From assembly GCF_033807715.1 (NCBI RefSeq), contig NC_084599.1:30836125-30900124 (forward strand): a DNA stretch of 64,000 bases. The letters are read 5' to 3'. This DNA is from Cololabis saira (taxonomy: Eukaryota > Chordata > Actinopteri > Beloniformes > Belonidae). A program made the position numbers and the translations under genes. The notes beneath the pieces are model-generated. The model was not told the DNA's origin and ran no database searches. It saw only the letters and a list, made by a program, of their open reading frames with translations. Position 1 is the stretch's first letter; each line of letters opens with the position of its first letter. Positions 17,101 through 30,774 of this stretch are shown here, piece by piece.

Positions 17101-20100
17101 TTGTGTGTTTAAAATAAAGACATTTGTGCAAAACAAGACATACTTTTATTTACACACCTTTCAGAAAATAGAACATTCTTGAACTTTGTCATTTGCATAG
17201 TGACAGCAGTTATCCCATACATACTTATTATAAACAATAAGTAATCTGTATCACAGTAGCAGTAATGAACAACTGTATGACAGGATAAATTACTGTGAAT
17301 AAAGTAAACAAGTGTAAATAGAGTAGTAGAAAAATAAACTAAAAATAATGAACTGATAATAAAAACTGAACTATGAATCAGTGTAAGAAGTTACTGTAAA
17401 TAAATACAATGACTATAGTAGCAGTAGCATCTTGTGTCCATCCATGTTTCGTGCTGGGAGAGTCCGCATGCGATACACTGCTGGAGTGTAGGAGAACCTT
17501 CCCTGCATGAGGATGTGATTCTGGAAGTTTTCCAGATCTGATGTAGTCCTGCAGAGTGTGAGAATAAAGATACAAAAACATTATGTCTTCCTGATAATTA
17601 CTGACCTATAAATCATGCAACATATTTTGTTGATCACAAGTTTGAATTTTTTTCTTTGTTGAAGTCACTGTAATTATGCAGAAAGTAAAAGCAAGTAATG
17701 TATAGCTATAGAAAAATTAGAGAAATGTATATATTTATACACTCACAAGATAAAACGACACATTATAAACACCATAAGGTTTCTTTTACTACTCTTGTTA
17801 TTATTTTAATATAATTCCAACAAAGTAGATTTCTTTTATATGCTTATATAGTGTTTATATTGTATTCTTTTTATCTGGGAGTGTATACTTTGCCTATATA
17901 TTTCATTTTTCTGGCTATATTTTACTATATCTACAAATGTGTTGCTTTTACCATCAGTGTATAAGTATCTGTATATACAGACCTGAAGAGTCAAAAGGTT
18001 TACATAGATATTGACATTTGATACAGTAGCAACACTTACACCAGCTGTAGTAGTTTCAGGATAATTGTTTTTTTAAAACACACTGACATAGGTGTTGACA
18101 AAAGTGCATACCTGGAGGTGATGAACGTCTTTACATCCTTCAACCATCTCTTGTCCAAGACGACGGCGCTACAAGGGCTTGTAGCGAGTGAACGCCGGGC
18201 CAATGTTTATTCTCCACCGGGCATTTAGCTTGTTACTCTCCCGCTTTCTTTTTTTCGCCTCCTCCGCTCCGTTAAAACTTTTATTTTCTTCGTTTTTTTC
18301 GCTGCTTCGGCCATGATACCAACTCCTCGTTTAGCTCAACACCAGCTTCTGCTGTGCTCAGCCTCTGCGCTCCACGCCCCGCCCATTTTTGTCTCGACTA
18401 CGAATCGGGAAGGAGGGGGAAGTGACGTATGTGCCGTAAAGCAGTCAAAGTCGTAAAATTTGTAGTTTTTTAGTGTGGCAGGGTTCCTACCATGCTCCTC
18501 AAAGTTACATAGTGCCAGTGAAAGCAATACAGACCCCCTCAGATCATGACAGAGGTGTCATTAAACCTGTTGAAAGTTGATGTACCATCACAATGACTCT
18601 GGAAATATGATATTAAGGTGGAAAAGTTACGTAGTGTCGCTTTAAGAGGTTGAGTGTATTTAATCATACAGGATCTTAAAAAGTACGGTGCTGTTTCATG
18701 GTGCGCCACACTCTTACCAATAAATAATGGTAATGAAATTATGTACGGTTTATTTTTCCTCTCACTCAGAAACACTCATGGAAAACAAGTGCATCGGTTT
18801 TGGCCTCTGTGTGTTCCCTCCTGACACAATGACCCAACCCTTGGAGCTCAGGGGCGTTTCCTGGAATGAGCTTCCTCTGCTTTCTTGTCCAGCTGTCCTT
18901 GCAGGAGGTCCTGAGTGGGGCGGTGGAGCTGGCAGAGGTGGGGTTTCCTGTTGCCGAGGTAACAGCGTACCAGTGGGCGTATTGGGTGGCCAGTCTGAGG
19001 GATGCTGGGAAAGAACTGGATGGAGTCTTGCTGATTGATGGTCAAGCACCCAAATGTGGACAAGTATTCAGAAACGCTGCGCTGGCTAGAACCCTAAAGG
19101 TAAAAAAAACAAACAACTATAAACACAATATGGACCACTTTTCCCCCCAAAACATATTTTATTCAGAGCCAGTTTTTTATGTTTGTGATTTTCAAACCTT
19201 TTCTGTCATGTCTCCTTTTGGAGGTGGAAAATTCTCCAGGAAACTCCTTTGTTTATCCATATATTTTTTTCAAATAGTTTTGATTAAAAACCATGAAAAC
19301 CACGACCACTTCCATATTTTCTCTAAGTAATTCACTGTTTTGATTAAAATAAACAAACACAAACAAACAAACAAAAAACTGTTTGGTCGATCAGACTGCT
19401 TTTTCAAGAACAGAGGTGGAGCAAAGACAGCAAAATTGGCCTGCCATTGTATCCCAGGGCCATTCACAAAAATAAAAATTAAAGGAAAAAGAAAACAGGT
19501 GGAATATTGGGGCAAAGGAAAAGTCAGATGTAAGGGCCTTTTTTAAACTGCATACAGCACTACTAGGGCGATTTTTGCCAAAATGTAGTTCATTATATTC
19601 AGCATGTGAAGAACTGCACAGTCAGCAGCATGCCAGAATTATCCAGGTGATTCACTGCTTCCAGGAAAATTACATTAGTGCTGTCCACCTTCACAGACTT
19701 TCAATAAGGCTGAACGAAGCATTAAGTCACGTGATCCTTTGGCTTCTGCAGAGCAAAGTGAAGGCTCTTTTTCTTCGTACAGGTCGCTGCTATGTTGCTC
19801 AGCATGCCGATGGGAACCCCCCTCATGTTTGTCAAACAAAGTTAGCTGTAGCTACCAGCTCCTTCAGCAGATCTCTGCCAAAATAGCTGCAGAGCTGCCG
19901 GCAGATGTTTACAGCACAATATCCAGTTTGACATGTTGATTCGATAGGGAAATACAACAATGACTGCTCTTAGCCGACGCTGAGTTAGAACAAATGGTTA
20001 TTATACAAAACATATACAAATGAGGAAGTGATAGTGGCTGGCCACTGGCTGAGCCGACTGTCAATCACTCATACTAGAAACAAATGTATTGCCTTATATA

Positions 20101-23100
20101 AACTCTCCTGACATGGTACAAAAACATTCACCCCCATCAGAATTGTCTTGGATGTAAAATCAAACGATTGACACCAAAGTGTTTTTTTGAATCAGGCTGT
20201 AGATATGTATATTTTTGCTCTAAAGTTGGACATGTTAACATTGGTGACCAACTCGCCAAGGAACTGCAACGAATCCCAGGTCCACATGAGACTCCATCTG
20301 GAAGTGAGAGGGCTAACACTTTTCTACCTCACATCCTAAATCCCATAATATAATGCGCCATTGCAGCAGAAAGTAGTAAGAGAAGTCACATGACTGCCTT
20401 TCCATTGAGCCATAGTATAATTATTGTCATGGTTTGGTTTTTTAAGGACCCAAGTGCAGGAGACAGAGGGAGGCTGGAGGCAGGAGTTCTCAAAAACAAA
20501 AAGGGTTTTAATCCAAAAAGGCAAAGCAAAGCGCTGCAGAGCAGGATAAATACAAAAAACCAGGATCAGGACAAAAACCACGAGGAGAGAACAGTACGGA
20601 CCGACAGGGAACCAAGGAATGACAAGACAAGATATACTGAAGGGATAACGAGACATGACGAGACACAGGTGCAGACACAATCAGGGCAGATGGGACACAG
20701 GCGGGGCAAGACAGAAACTGAAAGTTACAAACTGGGGGAAGTGTCAAACCCTGACAGTACCCCCTCAAGGGACAGATCCCAGATGTCCCCAGAGTCCTAA
20801 CCCAGGGTGGGCGGAGGGGGCCTGGAGGAGAGCCCAGGCCACACACGGCCAAAGCTCCGGGGGCCGCCCTCGGGACCGAGCAGACCAGCGAGAGAGCTCG
20901 GGGGGGCGTCCCCGAGGCCTAGGCCTGGGTCTTGGCGGGGGGCGTGACGGGGATTCCTGGCGGGACTCGGGAACCTGACGGGACTCGGGAACCTGACGGG
21001 GCTGCGGGACCGCCTCAGGAACAGAGGGCTGCGGGACCGCCTCAGGATCCGGAGTCGGGGCTGACAGGAGGCGGGGAGCCGGAGTCGGGACTGACAGGAG
21101 GCGGGGAGCCGGAACAGGAGCAGACAGGATGCGGGGAACAGGAGCAGACAGGATGCGGGGAACAGGAGCAGACAGGATGCGGGGAACAGGAGCAGACAGG
21201 ATGCGGGGAGCCGGAGCAGACAGTATGCGGGGAGCCGGAGCAGACAGGATGCGGGGAGCCGGAACCGGAGCAGACAGGATGCGGGGAGCCGGAACCGGAG
21301 CAGACAGGATGCGGGGAGCCGGAACCGGAGCAGACAGGATGCGGGGAGCCGGAACCGGAGCAGACAGGATGCGGGGAGCCGGAACCGGAGCAGACAGGAT
21401 GCGGGGAGCCGGAACAGGAGCAGACAGGATGCGGGGAGCTGGAACCATCACCGGAGGAGGAACTCCAGCAGGAGCTGAGGCGTCCAGGACCACCGCTGGA
21501 GCCAGAACAGGGGGCGATGCGTCGAGGACCACTGCTGGAGCAGGAACAGGCTGGGGCTGGCGCTGACGCCGTCGCTTCCCCTGGGGCTGAGAACCCCTGG
21601 GCCCGCCTCGAGCCAGGCTTGTTCCCCAGAAGGGGGAAACAGGCTGGGATGCGTCCAGGACCACCTCGGGAACAGGAAGAGGTGCGTCCAGGGCCCCCAC
21701 CGGAACAGGCTGGGGCTGGGGCTGGGGCTGGGGCTGGCGCTGACGCCGTCGCTTCCCCTGGGCCTGCAGGCTCCTGGGCCCACCCAGAGCCAGGCGTGTT
21801 CCCCAAAAGGGGTCCCAATACTCCTCCTGGCGCAAAAACTCCATAAGGGTGAGGTAGTCTCCCGCTGGGTCCATATGGTCGGTCCGTTCTGTCATGGTTT
21901 GGTTTTTTAAGGACCCAAGTGCAGGAGACAGAGGGAGGCTGGAGGCAGGAGTTCTCAAAAACAAAAAGGGTTTTAATCCAAAAAGGCAAAGCAAAGCGCT
22001 GCAGAGCAGGATAAATACAAAAAACCAGGATCAGGACAAAAACCACGAGGAGACATGGAGGAGAGAACAGTACGGACCGACAGGGAACCAAGGAATGACA
22101 AGACAAGATATACTGAAGGGATAACGAGACATGACGAGACACAGGTGCAGACACAATCAGGGCAGATGGGACACAGGCGGGGCAAGACAGAAACTGAAAG
22201 TTACAAACTGGGGGGAAGTGTCAAACCCTGACAATTATATTTACCGTGGCATACCATGTATTAGCAACTGCAACTGCTAGACTAGTATGCAGTGCATACT
22301 GTATACTACAACTCCACATGCACAATATGTTGTACGTAGTTTTAGTTTAGTTACATTTTGCCAATTAAAAAAAACAAACAAAAAAAGTTGCTGTCCGAAC
22401 CGTCTGCACCCCCAGCATGCCACCATGTCCCTTTGCAGAACCACTGGTATACATGTAGAAACTTAACGTTTAACGCTGCTATAGCCCATTAAAACTGAAA
22501 TGATTCTTATTTCATGTGAACTTGTCACCCTGATTGTCTACTCGCGTGTGGGTAATGTAATATTTATAAAACCACTCTCATTCTGTAGTTTCCTGTCAAT
22601 GAAAATTCCCTCAAAATATGGCTGAGGTCACTGTGGGTTCATGCGAGTGTATCTTTGTCCGCGTCTGTGTCACCACTAAAATATGCACGGACTAATTCTG
22701 TTCTGCACTACTTCATCAAACACTCACTCATTTGTAATGCGATATTGCAGGAAAACAGTAAATGTGTGGCCATTCATACAGATATTCACACACAGGCGGG
22801 CGCATGCACGCTCACACGCGCTTACACGTTTCATTCGAAACAATAGCAATGACCTCAGCCTCATAATGGATGCTCATTCCAATGTGATGACGGTTTGTCA
22901 CTTCCTTGATCACACATTGTCACCCAAGTTCCGATTCAGCTGATAACATTGATGAAACATGATTCAGAGCAGCGGCCAGCCCTTTCCATCACCGGACACG
23001 TTTCATGTACAAGACAACCCGAAGTGCTCAAAGAAGTAATCACTGTATAGTTCACTGGTTTAACAGCTGAGTACCACTTATGCCTAACTGTTACACACAT

Positions 23101-26100
23101 GGACATATCAACAGGAGCTTGGTGAACATGGTAAACCAGCTTTCTACCATGGCAGAGTGGCCCAAGCCATCGTTGACGTTATCAATCAGAATGGAGGGGT
23201 CATGACCTTGGAGGACCTCAGCAGCCATGACAGTGAGGTCGTAGAACCTATAAGCACGGAGTACAAGGTCAGCGAGGAGAGAAGCTTATCATATCTGTGT
23301 TTTAGCTACATGGTCAGTGAGGTGAATGCCTTTGTTGTATGTTCAGGGTGTGCGCCTGTGGGAACTTCCTCCCAACAGTCAGGGACTGACCGCCCTGCTG
23401 CTGCTTAACATCCTGGAGAACTTTCCTGAGCTTAAAGGTAATCACAGTTACGCTGCGGATGTCCAGATGAGATGCACAGTGTTTCAAATGTTCAGCAGAA
23501 GTCCGTGGAAGTAGATGAATTTCCCCCAGAACCTATTTTTACAACACAATCGCAGTGGCTCCAGTGAGCCGAGGTGAACGAACTTCTCTTAACAGCAGTG
23601 TGTCTGCAGCTATCGCAGCGGTTATAGATACAAAATGTAGAAGGGATGTACTTTTTATCTTCCAGACGGAACTCGGCTGTACATGCTATTAAGCATCACG
23701 GCTCGTCATGACCCTTTAGGTCATTTTTGTTCATTTTTTTCTAATCTTACGCATACTGTTGACTTTTAAACAGTCGTTCCATTAACAGATGCTTGCTCAC
23801 TTAAAGAAAACAAAGATCTGAAATTTTGACTCATGATGCCAACCCAGTTCATTACTCCACCCTGCATTATTTGACAGAGAACACTGAATGTACCAGGCAT
23901 GAATCACACGAGATACCCCTCTGACCTGGAGTAAAGTTCATGCCTCAGGTCACATCTTGTCGTATACTTGTATCTAATACACTGTAATACATTAGTGATG
24001 CATAAGAAATGGCAACTAGAGAGGATTTTACAAGCTTTTGAACATTGTTTTTTCTCTTGTAAATATCTGTCTCTGAAAGGTATTTCAGCTGAGTAGTTAA
24101 TTGTATTAAAAAAGCATATGGAGTGCATTAAAGATGCAGCAAATGTGCAATTATGGTTCACTAAGAGTAAAGAGCAACACACAGGAGGCCTTGAGCCACA
24201 ACATCAAGTAACGTGTTTGTTATTCAGATTCCTGAAAACTACCAGTTTAGATTGAATAAAACTTGATTGAGTTCCTCAAACTATGAGATATAAATTCAGC
24301 TTTGCGGGATCGAAGCAGGTCTCTGCTATAACTGTTGAGGAAATAATTCCTTGAATTTATATTCACATTCTCAAATCAGCAGACAAAGAAAGCAAGGAAA
24401 TGAACCATTTGCAAAACTGAAACGATGAGCAGTCTACTCTTGAATTCCATGTTTTCACTGTAACCTTTGATGGGCAATAGAAAAACATCTTCTGCATCGT
24501 ATTCTAAAATTTCAGCACTTCTTCTCTAGCCTTCACACTCACACACCAGTCAGCTTAATCAAAGGACTGTGGCTGAGTATTTATGTGCACTAATATGTTT
24601 CCTGCCTGTGTGTCTGCAGCTGTAGGACATAATAGCTCTGACTACATCCATGTGTTTGTGGAAGCTGTGCGTTTGGCAGTGACAGATGGTCTGCGTTACC
24701 TTGGTGACCCAGACCACGTGACCGTCCCTTTGGAAACCTTACTGGACAAAAGCTACAGCTGCCAGCGAGCACAGCACATCAGCATGGAGAGGTGTGTGTT
24801 TCTGTTTGTGTGCGTTTGCCGTGCCAGTGTGTACCAGTCGTCCTCTGTTGACTTTAGATAGGACTGTAGACTCTTCCTCCCCCAGACATTTAACGCCCAT
24901 CTCTTCTTGTATCATCAGTCCATGTATATGATGGGGTGTACGGCTGTATGTTTTGGCAACAGTGTGTATTCACTGGTTAGTCCTACGGACTTTGAACAAT
25001 AGGACTTTATTAGCTCTAAAACAAACAGACTATAAAAGTATAAAACAACATTATAACATAATAACATGCACTAATGTGTAAACACAAACACAGTTTCTCT
25101 GTGGTATTGAAGGCTTAGGACTTTTCTGTCGTTTTAAGCTCTACAAATATTACTACTACTACTAATAATAATAATAATACATTTTATTTGTAGAGCACTT
25201 TTCATGAATAATCTCAAAGTGCTTACATAAACAAGGGAAAAAAAATCAAGACACATAAAAGACTAGAAGTAAAAAAGGATAAAAATAATAAAAACATCTA
25301 AAAAAGACCAAGGAAAGCCTTCCTGAACAGGAAAGTTTTAAGCCCCTTTTTTTTTTTTTACTGAGCTGAATCGACTTTTTTTGCCACCAAATTTAACCCA
25401 ATACTATTATACTTGATATACACAGCTTTGTCACTGTTTCTGTTTTGTTATACACACCCATAAGAAACCAAACAAGAGATAAAAATCCTGGAAAGGTGTT
25501 TAAATACCAAACGTCCTTATTGCGCTGTTTCCGACAGCAGCTACTAACTTTTCTTTTGACATAAAACTCAAAATGTTCTTTCTCAATTATGTTATTGTCT
25601 GTTTTGATGAATGTGCAGGACCATGGAGGGGGTGGAGCCCGGCCCAATGACAGGAAGTGACACGGTGTATTTCTGTGTGATTGACAACCAGGGAAATGCG
25701 TGTTCATTTGTCAACAGCACCTACATGGGCTTTGGGACGGGACTGGTCCCAAAGGACTGCGGATTCTCTCTGCAGGTCTGAAAGTGCATGATTTTAATGT
25801 TGTCCCTTTTTCATTGAGGTGTGTTATAAATCACAAAAATATGAATCATTTTGCAGTGTTTAGAAAACATTTCCAGTGAACTTACCGCACGTTAGCACAG
25901 CCAGCTGTAATTCTTTTGTCTCCACATAATATGCAGAATTATGATGACTTTTAGGGGCAGAGATGATGCAGATCATCCTGGCATGGGTGTGAATTTATTT
26001 ACTTTCTAGAAGATTGATGGATCGGAATCAGAATCAGAAAAAAACACCAGGTTGATGCAAATGCGGAATTTGATTCAGCAGACTTTTCTCCAAGGGTTCA

Positions 26101-29100
26101 ATATGATATGAAATAAAAATATTTAAATAGATGAGATGAAATAGAATAAAAGTTACAGCAATTAATAAATAAGTACCCTATATACAAGACAGAACCGATA
26201 TTTCGAAACATGAAGATATCACAATATTCAACACTTTGGAACTGTTGAAAGTTCAGCAGAGCGTGTGCAGAAATGTTTCCTGACCCTGTATCGTTACCCG
26301 TCCTGGATGGAGCGAAGGACGGCCCCCATTATTCTTTCTGCAGACCGCTGCAGTCTGTATCTGCTCTGTTTGGTGGCCGATCAGAACCAGACAGCGATGA
26401 AATGGCTCAGGACTGACTGGATTATGCCAGAGTAGAAAGTGATCATCAGCTCCCGGGGCAGCTTAAACTTCCTTAGCTGTCTCTGGAAGTACGACCTCTG
26501 CTGCACCTTCATACGGACAGAATATGTAAATAAAAATATTGAATTATCAACATCAGGCAACAAAGGCAACATAAAGGGACTGCTCATCATTTATTTTTCT
26601 TTTTTTCTTACTTTTGCTTGTGTAACATTAAAAAACAAAAGAAGGCAGTGTTCCAATTTGTATGTGAAGCCAAGACTAAAAGGGCATGTTATCCTCAGCA
26701 TGAATGGAAAAAGTTGCACATTTTCATATTTTATCAGCCTGTTTTGCATGTAAATACTTCTTTACTAGGACTGGAATGAATAGCTTCCTTATGTTGTTTC
26801 CATGTGTCCACTTTAACCTTTTCACTTCAAAAGTTTCACTTAGCGGGACACATTTAATCTTTTCTGGTTCCTGTGTTTTTAAAACTGCGTGAATACAAAT
26901 GCACATAAAGTATAACACTACGTTTTTCAATCTATTGAACAAAACCTGGGCAACAATCCAGAAGCAGTGTGGAAAATCAATTGATCATCAGAAATTGTGA
27001 CCACTTCTATAAAGTTAAGGTTTGGCAGTTTGTATTAATGTGTGTTTTATCACAATAGGAACAAGCAAAAACATTATCTGTGACCTTAGAGATGCAATGT
27101 TTACTTCCTGACAGTCTGGGAAGGGTTATAAGGCCATTTCTATCTGGAGTCCATCCATCTTCAGTGAGGAAGTGAAAACATTTTCACTCTGCCATGCATC
27201 TCCTAGAACAGGGGTTGGCAACCCAAAATGTTGAAAGAGCCATATTGGACCAAAAATACAAAAAACTAATATTTCTACAGCCGCAAAAAATGAAAAGTCT
27301 TGTATCAGCCTTAGAATGAAGGCAACACATGCTGCATGTTTCTATATTAATTATAACTGGGGGAAAAATTTTTTTTCATTATGCACTTCGAGAAAAACGT
27401 CTAAATGTCGAGGAAAAAGTCGAAATGTTGAGAAAGTCGAAATGTCGAGAAAAAAGTCGAAATTTTGAGAAAAAAGTCGAAATGTCGAGATTAATGTTGA
27501 AGTACAATCTCGAGAAAAAAGTCGAAAAGTCGAAATGTCGAGAAAAAAGTTGAAATGTCGAGAAAAAAGTCAAAATTTCAAGAAAAAAGTCAAAATGTTG
27601 AGAAAGTCGAAATGTCGAGAAAAAAGTTGAAATGTTGAGAAAAAAGTTGAAATGTTGAGAAAAAAGTTGAAATTTCAAGAAAAAAGTTGAAATGTCGAGA
27701 TTAAAAAAGGAAAAAAGAAAAAAAGAAGAAAGAAAAAAGAAAAAGAAAAAAAGAAGAGAAAAAGGAAAAAAAGTGAAACATTTTTGAAAAAGCTCCAGGA
27801 GCCACCAGGGCGGCGCTAAAGAGCCGCATGCAGCTCTAGAGCCGCAGGTTGCCGACCCCCGTCCTAGAAGATGTGCAAAAAGTCAAAGTTCTCCACCTCA
27901 GGCTCCACAGGCCTCGGTTAGCATTTCAGTCTTAACTCTATATTTAGAAAAAAAAACTGTACAAGCATGGTTTGTTTGGAAAGACTTCTAGTCCAAAGCC
28001 TCATCTATTCATTTTATGTGACTTAATCTTATTTCAAACTGCACTAAAAGAGCTTAAAGCAAAAATAAAAAGAACAGGACTAAGTAAAGAGAATGAAATC
28101 CTTTCTACTTCGCTTCATCACAACATCACAATGACGGTTATTTTTCCCTCTCGCAGAATCGTGGCGCCAACTTTTCACTGCGTCGCGGCCACAGAAACTG
28201 CATAGCTGGGGGGAAGCGGCCGTATCACACCATAATCCCAGCGCTGCTCACCGACTCCAAAACCGGCTCACAGAAGCCACAACTTCTGGCAGCGCTCGGG
28301 GTGATGGGAGGTTTCATGCAACCGCAAGGACACATCCAGGTACGCAGACACTAAGACCTGCAGGGAGGTAAACCATGACATGCAGGAAACCCACACCGTT
28401 CATGCTCCACACTGATCAAAGACTGGACTACCACATTCTAGATAAAATTATTACTATTTTTGTAGTCTGATTTTATGATATCTTCTTGGTTTCTTACTCG
28501 ACTTACACAGCAGCCAAATTAACATCAGCATACTGTACCTTTCTGGATCTGTTTTAATATTCTATGTACTTTTATAAACATCCTATTACCTGGTCTTGCT
28601 TTTGTTTTAAGGTGTTATTGAACATGTTGGAGTTCGGCATGAATCCTCAACAGGCTCTGGATGCACCGAGAGTCTTCGTGCATTATAACCTCAAAAGTAT
28701 GCCTTATATCCTTTGCACAAATTCAGTTAATGTTTAATATTGAGTGAGAGTGTCCTGATTAAATATTAATGATAATGGATGTTCAAGCAAAATACCAACT
28801 AAATACAATTAGTTGTCTTGATATTTGTTTTATGTTCATTAACAGGTTAATGAAATTATTTCAAACTTTTTGGGTGGTATTTTTGTGATTCTAAGAAGTA
28901 AATAAACCAAGTTCTCTGCTCTGCTTTGGCATAATCCAATTATCTTTTTCTTAGTTAAAAATTCTGAATAATAATAAATTACTCTTTAACTTTTAAGCTT
29001 TATGTTTACAATGAAATTAACAATGTTTCATGCGAAAATGCATGTGGTTTTGTACTTCATTACAGTCCGGTTTAGTAGTCAGAATGAGTCACATCTTTAA

Positions 29101-30715
29101 TGTCCTGTATCTTGTAATCTGTGCAGTTTGGAGGAAAAAAACAAACATGTTTTTATGAGGCATGAAGAAAAGCTTTCAAAAACGTATTCTGGGTGGTGAT
29201 GTCTTCGCAGCTGCTCAGTGGTTGGTCCATCTGGAGGAAGGGATCCAGCAGGAGGTGGCGGAGGAGCTGAGGAGACGAGGCCACCAAGTCAACTGGCCGG
29301 TCACAGGTACTGCATTTATGTTCAGAACTGCTACCTGACTTTTCTGTATTTCTCCACCTTTCTTTGCAGCTGAAGTAAGCCAGTTCTACTTTTCTATTTG
29401 TTTTAAATATACATTCCCCCGCATGTACATCCTTACAAAGTTAACGAATCACATTAACTGTTATATTGATGCACAGCTTGATAACGTCCACAAACAGTAC
29501 AGTTACTAAAACAAATTAAAGCTGCAAGCAGCGATGAACGGGCCCTCGCACCCTTGTGCACGTTCAGGCGTGCTGCAGTGGAAGTGCTTGTATGACTTGC
29601 ATGTAGATTCTTCAGGCCAGACATTTAGCGGATGACAACACCCACGATTCTTTATATCAAACCATTCAAAAGTTATGGCAGAAAATAGGATCTATCAAAT
29701 ATCGACCAATCAGAAAAAGGGGCGGGGCTAATTCATGCCAATTAAGGTCAAATACTCAAAACCGAGTTTGATGACACCACCCACGACTCTATGTCAAACC
29801 ATTCAAAAGTTATGGGAGAGAAAAGTATTCTAGGGGGCGCTGATGGGCTGTTAGGCCATGCCCATTAATGCAAACCATGAAATATCAAATTTATCACCAG
29901 GCCTGGCTTGCAAGCAAAATTTGGTGACTTTTGGGGAACTATAAAATATGGACCAATCAGATGAAGGGGGGGTGCGCTTTTTGGCGTCTATCGTCGCCAC
30001 GGTAATGCTTTTGACTGAGAAAAGTCATACACGTTGTCGCAGGATGGAGACGCATATTTTGATGTATAACACACCTGGGTGAACGTTACGGTTCGGGCCG
30101 TACTAACTGCCGAAGGAATGGCATAAATTGCGCCAAAATTACACGATTAATTGAAAATGGCTGACTTCCTGTTCGGTTTCGGCCATGGCGCCAAGAGACT
30201 TTTCTTTGAGTTGCAACATGATACAGGTTTGTAGCGATTTTCGTGCATGTACGTCAAACCATATTGTGGGGCTTGAGGCACAAAGTTTTCTAGGGGGCGC
30301 TGTTGAGCCATTAGGCCACGGCCATTAATGCAAACCATGAAATATCAAATTTTTCGCCAGGCCTGGCTTGCGTGCCAAATTTGGTGACGTTTGGGGCACG
30401 TTTAGGGGGCAAAAAGGCCCTCATTTCGTCAGAAGAAAGAATACAAATTCCTACAGATACAATAGGGCCTTCGCACTGTAAGTGCGAAGGCCCTAATTAT
30501 TGCATGAAATTAGTGTCGTTAGTTTCCATAACGCTTCTCTCTTCCTCTTCTCTTCCACCCGCTTGCAAACGAATATTAACCATCAGATGTTTAGTATTTA
30601 TGCCATCTGTCAACTTAACTCGTTATTGAAGACTGGCCCACTGTCATCACCGGTTTAAGGAGTATTTGTCTTTTTGCAAGTGCAAGTGTTAGTACACCTT
30701 CTTTTAATCATATGG

Positions 30716-30774
<59 letters not shown>

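Noticed and set aside
20932..21846. Plus-strand frame with [10 protein letters not shown] repeats in the LTR element
   Set aside because: It is antisense to the more plausible minus-strand ORF. Repeats with unit lengths that are multiples of three keep both strands open.
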